Part shown: positions 55,950-64,000 of the stretch, one piece after another
Layout of the letters: every line of letters begins with the position of its first letter
How positions within the stretch are numbered: the stretch's first letter is position 1
Source of the DNA: Sipunculus nudus
Taxonomy: Eukaryota; Annelida; Sipuncula; Golfingiida; Sipunculidae
NCBI GenBank assembly: GCA_026874595.1
Contig: CM049318.1
Coordinates: forward strand, 58,190,250-58,254,249
Length of the DNA: 64,000 bases
Reading direction: 5' to 3'
Translations under genes and position numbers: made by a program
Notes under the pieces: generated by a model
What the model was told of the DNA's origin: nothing
Seen by the model: only the letters and a program-made list of their open reading frames with translations
The model's database searches: none

Positions 55950-58635
55950 ACCGAAATATACCCTAAACCCCTAGTAGATGGTCCTTACAAAGTTTCCAGT
56001 TTTATTATTGCATTTCTGAGTTTTGTATAATGATTCGTTCTAGTCACATGCTTCAAGGAAATAAAAATGTCTCCGGTCAGCCCTGCAATTTTCTATGTAT
56101 ATTCTTGTGTATGGGTTGGAATGTGCAATTTATGTTCCCATAAAGTTCATCCATCACATAATAAAAATCACTAAATGTAAATATAAGAGCTACTTTCATT
56201 GAAAAAAAAACATTAAAGATAGAACTTCATGCAAATAAAACTTAATCAAGTGAATGCCCGATAGTAGTTTGGCATGAATGACTATTAACATAAATTAGTC
56301 ACAGTTGAAATATCAGTGTGAAGTATGTTTTATCTATTTTAAATTCTCTGTAGATTGATTCTGATTCAAGTCAAATAATTTACGTATTCACTTTGTCTTC
56401 TCAATTATTGATGCACACATTATGGTTCATGGTTATGGGCCAAATCCGAAATAAATTATGAAAGACATATAGTCAATTAAATTTTATACTATTACATTCC
56501 AAGCCTTGCCAAAAAGGCGTTCCATTATCTCGGTGTGCGTGTAGCTTATAAAATGGATGTAATTTGTAAATTTAGCAATTTTGTCATTTTGTTTTGGCAT
56601 TGTCCATAGCATTTATTTATCAAAATATTTTCCATACAATACGAGTACTGGTGGGTCGCGAGCCACAGGAGATTATGAGGTCATTAAGCATTTGATAATG
56701 ATAGAATTAGCTAATTGACATTTTAATTTAGTTTAACTGTAACACTTTGTCCAATTTTAAAATATGCTGTAATATCACAGAGTAATAGAGAATATAACCT
56801 TAAAAAACAAACATCAGAAGTCCCAAAATACTTTGGAGCATATACTGTGTATATTTTTTTCATGTATAGTAGCTTGATAGTAGGGCTGCCTATTTGATAA
56901 AGACCGATTGTTTATCAGGATTTGGCTTAGTTTTATCTGATCACAAATTCCATTTTTATCGACAGGGTGTCAATCCCAAAAGTTTGCGGTTGTATATTAC
57001 CAGGAACTTTGGAGTTATGTTCGGTCGCTTACACTGAGACCTCATTGTTCTGCGTTTCTATCAGTTCTACTGCCGAAACATGAACCGAATGTGATTAATC
57101 AGTTCATCAGATTTAAGCTTGCAGGAACAAAATGGAGAATTTTTTTTTTATTTCTTGCTGATGTGAAAAAAATATGTATGCTTTGGCTCTGTTGATGACA
57201 CGGTGAATTACATGATTCACCGATTCACTTCCATGCTTACAAACATGGACAAACCTTAACGACATGGCTCATGCATCCTAGTTCCTGCGATCATATGTTA
57301 ACGTTTAGTCGTTCTGTTTCTGGTACAACCGCCAAAATTGTATGTGAAGCGATATCAGCCGACTTCTATTCAGGTGTTACACTCAGTTAACAGATATCCC
57401 CAAAACATGTTTTGTATCTAAAGGCAGAGTTTTAATTACTGGTGATCGTATGCTGCCGCATAATGTGTAAAATTCCCATGACTTGGCATTATCGAGGAAA
57501 CATATAGATGGCTGATTAACCTGTATGTCTAATGAACATGAAAACGTGACATGACAACGTGAAAACACCTAACACATGTTTATTATTAAACGTTTACGTA
57601 TATTCTTTCTAATGCTGGACCGATACATAGTACATTTACATCACTGTCAAAGGACTCGCATTCATGGGTTCCTCTGATTACACATATTAAAGAAACACCC
57701 GAATCACTGCCAGGAAACTACATGTATGTCAAAAGCATCAGAGATAATAAAATCAATTACATGTATGTAGATAAAATTGAAATAATATATGATCTTTTCC
57801 GATATTAATAATTAAATATCTATCAGGCTTGAATGTCCAAAGCAGAAACAGACACAAATATATGTGACGAAACCTACGGTGGGGAATTACACCGATTATC
57901 AAAGTACTTATATATCATATGCTGACACATATAATATTCTTTTACATTCTTTAACTTATTAACATGCATTTCTGATAAAGTAAATTAGAAACAAGAGCTT
58001 GATTCAATATGGCGAACCATTAAAAAGGGATTAATAATTTTATTAATTAAAAATCTGTTCGAAGCATAAACAAAAACAAATGGATATGACAAAAATTATA
58101 TGGAATTGTTCCGATTTGCTATGTATTCATCGTATGATTCTGACAGATGTGACACGTTTTACATAATTTATCTAAGGAAGAGGCATTTCTGATAGACCCA
58201 TAAAGTAATTTTGAAACCAGGGTCTGACTCGGTATGGGAAAAACATAATTTCATTTAGTAAAATATGGGAAACAGGATTTTAATTGAATTGTGAAGTTTT
58301 GGAATTTCTAAATTAACCCCGGCTCGGCAACTATTTATAACTGACAGATTAAAACAACTGAATTGAGGAAGCAATGCGTTAAATAATAGGCCAGGAAAAA
58401 GAAAATGAAAGCGTTCTGCTACATCTCGTTTTTGCTAGGACCTGCGCTCACTTTCTTTATCAATTTATTTCTTTATCAAAATTATGCAAATTATTCACTG
58501 TGTCCTGCAAAGTCATCCAAATGATAAACATCATTTTTCATGACGTAGGTTTAGTACATTACTTTAACGGCCAAAATAGTGTTTAAACCTAGTGACACAC
58601 TGCGTGATCCTGCTTGCAGTCTCCTGTAGAGAAAC
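55950..58635 (+). promoter_or_regulatory. Conserved 5' flank of receptor copy 2 (duplicate of 35.3-37.2 kb)
   Basis: From 56560 it aligns with the flank of copy 1. From about 56030 it also aligns with 63380 onward, so at least three copies of this flank exist in the window. The core promoter keeps GGCCAAAATAGTG, but the TATA box of copy 1 has become GTTTAAACC (58581). Confidence 0.55.
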
Positions 58636-58699
58636 ATGGCGACTTCAGCGGTCGGACTGTTGTGTATACTGGTATGCACGCTTTCTGTGCAAGGACAAT
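58636..58699 (+). CDS. Signal-peptide first exon, receptor-like gene copy 2
   Basis: MATSAVGLLCILVCTLSVQGQ-type signal peptide (21 codons plus 1 base), in a good start context (GAAACATGGCG), with the same phase 1 donor as copy 1 (CAAT|GTGAGTG). It differs from copy 1 by conservative hydrophobic changes and one extra codon, so the reading frame is preserved. The following intron aligns with that of copy 1 to about 59330. No ectodomain exon was recognised before the window ends. Confidence 0.65.
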
Positions 58700-59334
58700 G
58701 TGAGTGAATGTTAGTGTATTTTTTTTTCTCTAGGTGTATATATTAAAACTGACAAAATAAACACCACATTCTTTGCATTGGTAAAAAACTGACACCTTTA
58801 TAATTATATATGGATAAAACAAATAAACAATAATATAATAATTATTCTTTAAATGATACTTGGATCACAACAAAATGAGCCTAGTGGTTAACACTATGCA
58901 TGTACAAACCGAGTTCGCAACACACAAATCATTTTGTCTGGAGCTTCTAGCTCTACCACACGACTTGTTTAATAATAAAATATTACAGACTTTGATGTAT
59001 TGATAATGTTTTAACATATTAACAATAACACAACTAAAATATTTCGTAATGTACTTGGATCACTAAAAGAATGTTGGTTAAAAAGTTGCAATTGCAAAAT
59101 GGGTTTTACATGCAAATATTAAAAAGGATGTTAGACAAGAAAAACACTGATAACCTAGAATGTATCTCCATACTTGGTAACAGGGTAATAAGGAAAGGCA
59201 TGTTCAAAAATATTAGATACATAAGGGCTTTGTTAACTTCTATGTTTTTTCTCAGTTTTACTTCAGAACCACGAAAGCATCACTTATGATCTCCAGCTGT
59301 CACTTCATTCTAACAAATAAATATATACCGTCAA

Positions 59335-60840
59335 AATTGGCCAAGACAGTGCAATTTAGATTGATATACTCAGATAATAAAAAATACAAAACTTCCGTTA
59401 ACTCCTGCCATGGCATCTCTAAAACATCAGTTCCATACATTTTTAGCTAAGTGGACTGAAAGACATCATAGCTATAGTGATCATTCTTTTTCCATCGGCC
59501 GTCCCTCCGGTCTTTCCTTCGTAAAAAAGGCAAAAATCGTAACTGACAGGCTTTGAAATTTCTAACTTAACACCCTTGGAGATCCATAAAAATCTTCTTG
59601 GAAACCTGATATAAGATCACTGCGAGTTTTAATGGAGTTAAAATCACTGCGACTGATATTTTCGGAGCTATAGGGCTCGAAATACCCCCCCCCCCCCCAC
59701 TAGAAAAAAAATATATGATACAAAAAAATCCAGATGCTGAATAACTAATGCATTGATTGCCATGATTTTTTATTGCCTTGTTTCATTATTCCTGAAGTCT
59801 AGAGGCGCCACCTGTATTTTTTTAATGTTTCCGCATATTTTTAAATACGGTCTCAGTGTCCAATATTTTTGCCAACTATGAGCCGAAAACATAACTGTGT
59901 CAGAGGGGGCGCAAATCATAACCGGTGGACCTAAAAATTTCTAACTGCAGACAAATTGAGGTCCTCTGTAGGTCACTGCAACATCTACCCTCCGAGTTAT
60001 GAGGCCCGAAAGTATCCCCCAGAATAATAAAAGCATGATACAAAAACAGTATCTAATAACTAATGCATTTAATACCATGATTTTTTCCATACTTATTGAT
60101 AATTGAGTTTTTCATCACTTCCTAAGGATTGGTTGCACCATCTGCATTACGCATTTTTTCTCTCTATTTTTGACATTTTAAAATCAAGTAGTCTTTTCGT
60201 TATCAGAGCACAAACCGTAAGAATTAGACCTAGAAGCTTTTAGACGTATATCTAGGGGAGTCCATGGCAAATCTCCTTGGAAACCTGATATTAGGTCATA
60301 GTGACCTATATTTTCCGTACAACGGGCTGAAAACATTATTTCGGGCAACAAGTGAATCAATGGGCAAAGATTGTATCCATGACATTCAGGGAGTTCCTGA
60401 GTAAATCTCTGTGAAAAAATAAAATTGTCATGTTGACTATATTCTGTAAGATATGTTTTAGAACATAATATAAGCACCCTATATGACAATTTTTCATTGT
60501 TAGTTACAGTTGGTCATAGAAACGTTTTATTAAATTCGGATCAAGGGAGGTTCCTGTTTAATTTCTTGGAACCCTGAAATAATGTGACTGCGACCTATAT
60601 TCTGCAAGCTATGAAAACGAACATGATTTAAGCACTCTGCCAGTCAGATGGGCAAAAATTTGCAGCAGTTGGACAAAGAAACTTCAAATTTAGAATCAAG
60701 GCAGTTCCTAGAAAAATCTCTTTAGAACCCCTAAGTAAGGTCACTGTAACCTATTTCTAAAGACTTTTGGCAAAATGCATGATTTTGAGCACTCCTGAGT
60801 TACTTGGAGCCAACCCGATTGGAGAATTTCTTTCAATTAA
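59335..60840. repeat. Inverted copy of the AGCTGAGCTAAAAA/335-bp repeat family
   Basis: Reads on the minus strand like the elements at 21.9-25.3 kb. The terminus appears inverted at about 59446 (TAGCTAAGTGGACTGAAAG). GGCGCCACCTGTATTTTT occurs near 59804, and ATATTACTAGGTC-like blocks recur near 60200-60300. A 14-base C run at 59685-59698 corresponds to the G runs elsewhere. Strongly diverged; the frame at 60184-60489 is not coding. Confidence 0.6.
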
Positions 60841-63290
60841 TTTGAGTCTTTACAAACGGAACTTTTCGGTACCATTATTTGTCTGTGCAAAATCTAGATT
60901 TGTTGGTGATCCTTAATTTTACAAAATAACACTTTGGATATAAAAGGAATAAGAAAAAAATGGCTGCACGTTTAGCAACCGTTCGACCTACGAATCCAAA
61001 ATTCAACATAGGGATAGATGTTATTACATCAGAGTCATATTGTGACACTTACAGACTGACTTAAAGACTGTCAAAACCACTGGTGTTGATTTGTTCATAA
61101 CTATTTCTCTATACTTTTTCTATGTTCACACCAGAAATAAGATTTATATCAGGTTTATTGTTTTAAAGAGTCCCAGCAACAGGTATATTGTCGAAAAACA
61201 GGAAAGTTTTAACCCACTTTACATGTTAAACATTGAAGATAGAGAGACTTTCTCAAGTTTATAACTGTGTCCAATTAGGATTCAATTGTATACCAGAAAT
61301 AGGTCAATATTTATAAAGATTTTTTATTTAAATGTATAATAATTACCTCGAACTTTGTAAACATTTCAATGGGCGAGGTGACCCATGGGTCCTTTTAAAG
61401 CATATAAGACTGATAGAAAGACTTAAATGTAATCGCAAAAACACTTCTATCAAGGGACAGTAATTGCTTTAAAATATGTTAAAGTATATATTTTTACAAC
61501 ATTACGACCACACCTCCCCTTCGTTGTATATTTTCCATTACAGTCACCAACCTCAGAGTTTATTATTAGTATTCTTAATACGCAGGGTTTCCACAGACAC
61601 GCCCTTTCTTGACTGGGTTTTATTTACATATTTTCAACTTGGACCATGCCATTGTTCCACCAAAGGCAATAGTATTTTAATTATTTTCATTCTTTGTGTA
61701 ACAACCGACATATTTATCTTTTATTTCTTCTGACAACGATCTCATGACAATTTCATTAACTCTTTCCAAAATACCTTAATTTTTACTCTTACTTCACATA
61801 CACACACAGTTTTAATTGCATCATTTACACCATAGGGAATCTGCAAGGATCATCTAAAATAAAGGCTGTCGTTATTTTTAAAAAAAAAAGGTGATTGAGT
61901 TTAAACTAAGTATCCCCTGCCTGGCTTTGCATCTGTTATAATCTATTGATTCCCCTCGTCTCACATCAATAATATCCCTTTTTATTCCCTGTCGGGCTTC
62001 GCTTTTATCATAGTATATTTATTCCCTCTCTGGCCACGCATCTGTTATAAAACAATTATTCCCTGTTTCACCTTGTATCGATTATGGTCCATTCATTCGC
62101 TCTCTGGCATCACATCTGATATAGACATCCCTCATAGGACAGTTATTCCCTGTTGGTCGCTTTGGATAAAGACTTCAGTCAGGGAAAGACTACCGACTGG
62201 CTAATTATAGCTGCAACAGAAAATTACAATATCTGACCTCACTGCTCAACTCATTTCTCTGGAAAAAACAAAATTTTCATATATAAAGGTACTGGACGTC
62301 TCGCCTAACTGCTTTACTCGGTTTAGGAATGTTTCGGCTACAGGGCCCCATACATTAAACATTTTTCAGTCCAAGCATCCTATCTTTTGGTCTGTTTGAA
62401 AAATGTCTAAAATGCGCTGCAAAGGTTTATCAATCGTCCTGAGGGGAAAAAAGAGCCCAACTCTAAGGTTGCTCAAAATTAATTAAACTAATTGACTTGT
62501 GTTTTTTTTTAAATCGCAGGGTACGTATCCATTGATCTATTTATACGTGATTGTTAGAGAACATACATATCTAAAGGAATCAGGTTTGACCAAAACAACT
62601 GATCCATTTCATGTACATGTAACTGTGAACACACGTTCAATTGAAAAGGACACCAAGCCATTGAGAGCATGGATATTATAGGAACGTTTCATTCGTATTT
62701 CCGTCCGTATTCCCTACGTTTCTTACATAAAAAATCGCATCATCTTGATAATTTCTTCAAACAGGTCAATAATGCCTCATAAATGGACATTTACAAACTG
62801 TTTAAGTCTCACGTGGTTTGTTGATATTTTACAGTCTTTTAGTCAACAGCTTCGGTTGTTGTTCTTTTAAATCGCAGGTGAATATATGTTTTCCTTTCAA
62901 ATACTGTAAAGGATTCAGGAGTTATATTAAATTACCGGTCTTTACACTTACAAATAACAAAAGTAAATCACTATATATTTCATTCAAGCAGACATAGTGA
63001 CCTTAATCAGAAATATAACGGAAAGTTATGCTGCTATCAAATATCAAACAGTATCTGACCGTATAACAACAGCAATTTAATATTTAGTAAAAAAAATCAA
63101 AGGAGGTCCTGCTGGAGTTCATTACAAAGGATGTTCAATGTATACTACGGCTGACTTCATATTCGAGGGTTTAAATTTAAAAAAAAATCGTATATCGGGA
63201 CGCAACCTCTGCGCCGAAGATAGACTCCAAAGTTGGTGCTCTGGAATGTTTATTAAACCTTTGTTATTCGTAAGTTATTAACCAAAAAAA
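60841..63290. other. Non-coding stretch with a short tandem repeat
   Basis: Four to five diverged units of about 60-65 bases at 61905-62165, sharing TTATTCCCTGTCTGGC and GCATCTGTTATAA-like phrases. A GTGACCCATGGGTCC motif lies near 61379. No exon could be supported. Confidence 0.45.
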
Positions 63291-63299
63291 AGAAAGTTG

Positions 63300-64000
63300 A
63301 GTTGTCATTAAAGGGACAATGGTCTCTACAAAGCCTTCAGCATAACACTGCATTATGTTATACATAATAATTCATTGTAAGCACAAGCTTTAAGGATGAA
63401 GTAGGAATAGAAGATATCTCCCGTCAGCTCTGTAATTGTCTACATTTACACGTGTGTATGGGTAGGAGTATACTGTTTAAGTCACCATGAAGTTTATCCA
63501 CCATCTGAAAATTCTCAGAAGAAAGTATATTAAATAGTTTAATACTCTCATTCAAATATTTAATATATATAAATAGAACCCTATGCATAAAAAAAATCTG
63601 TCAATGGAATTGCTGTTGGCAGTTTTAGGCAAATAAGTATTAAAATTATAATCGGTCAACGACAAAAGATCAGTTTGAAATATTGTAAATTCTAATTAGA
63701 TTTTTTCTTATTCAAGCCAAATAATATGCGTATTCATTATTTTTTCTCTATTCTCGGTACACACATTATGGTTCTTTGTTTAAGTCAAGAAATCAAGTCT
63801 ATAAAATTGTTTTTACTATACAATTCCAAGCCTTGCCAAATGAGTGTTCTAACATATCGATCTGTGTGTGTGCAATTTCTGTAAAAACATGAATGTGTCA
63901 ATTTGTTTACTCAGGAAATTTGTCATTTTTATTTTCACACTGTCCATAACACCCAGTTACCAAAATAATTTCCGTACAATATGGGTGCTGGTGTGTCGTT
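63300..64000 (+). promoter_or_regulatory. Start of a third copy of the receptor 5' flank (cut by the window edge)
   Basis: CCCGTCAGCTCTGTAATTGT, GTGTATGGGTAGGAG and, at 63945, TCCATAACACCCAGTTACCA and AATATGGGTGCTGGTG match the flanks at 56.0-56.66 kb and 35.33-35.39 kb in order. At the spacing of copy 2, a first exon is predicted about 2 kb beyond the right edge. Confidence 0.55.

Noticed and set aside
1-64000. tRNA, rRNA or snRNA genes
   Set aside because: I looked for GGTTCGAATCC-type B boxes and conserved rRNA blocks and saw none. An unaided reading could miss a diverged one.

Overview
This is an animal nuclear genome window, most likely from a marine bivalve mollusc. It is AT-rich and intron-rich, with coding exons of 48 to 190 bases and spliceosomal GT-AG junctions. 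More than half of it is repeats of kinds I associate with bivalve genomes: a Helitron-like element with internal tandem repeats, GGTGGCGCCACC-bearing tandem families, and families ending in AGCTGAGCTAAAAA. The species is not identifiable from the sequence. There are no bacterial operons, rRNA genes, tRNA genes or CRISPR arrays.

Region 1 (1-16033, minus strand) is the 5' part of a gene I recognise as HAUS5, a subunit of the augmin complex that drives branching microtubule nucleation on the spindle. Six exons chain in compatible phases: 16018-15894, 9660-9598, 8682-8635, 8043-7856, 2400-2235 and 1948-1879. The rest of the gene lies beyond the left edge. Intron 1 holds a 4.9 kb minisatellite (about 11060-15929) whose unit is the exon 1/intron 1 splice junction itself. 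More than 100 units each present a near-perfect donor CAG|GTAAGT on the coding strand. This is the most unusual feature of the window.

Region 2 (17.5-31 kb) is almost pure repeat. It holds a 1.6 kb Helitron-like element with a 280-bp internal tandem repeat, a 140-bp and a 335-bp tandem family, a duplicated 0.5 kb block with long G tracts, and a young 690-bp element with identical 67-bp inverted repeats and a 10-bp target duplication.

Region 3 (31-34 kb) has three more small inverted-repeat elements. One is an 80+80-bp foldback with a perfect 8-bp target duplication, sitting 15 bases upstream of a well-formed start codon and signal-like first exon.

Region 4 (35-64 kb) is a tandemly duplicated family of a probable type I receptor, plus strand. 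Signal-peptide first exons with homologous promoters lie at 37262 and 58636, and a third copy's upstream region enters at about 63.3 kb. Tyrosine-rich cytoplasmic-tail exons lie at 41.9-44.0 kb, and a decayed second set at 49.7-50.6 kb. Splice phases and stops suggest that the tails are broken. Between head and tail sits a Ty3/gypsy remnant lacking reverse transcriptase. The last tail exon has been amplified into a 61-bp minisatellite running across its stop codon. A 2.3 kb Mutator-like element with 22-bp perfect inverted repeats (46517-48809) carries a 226-residue transposase fragment. A repeat with a G tract recurs three times (44.7, 51.1 and 54.0 kb), and a 25-bp minisatellite lies at 53.1-53.9 kb.
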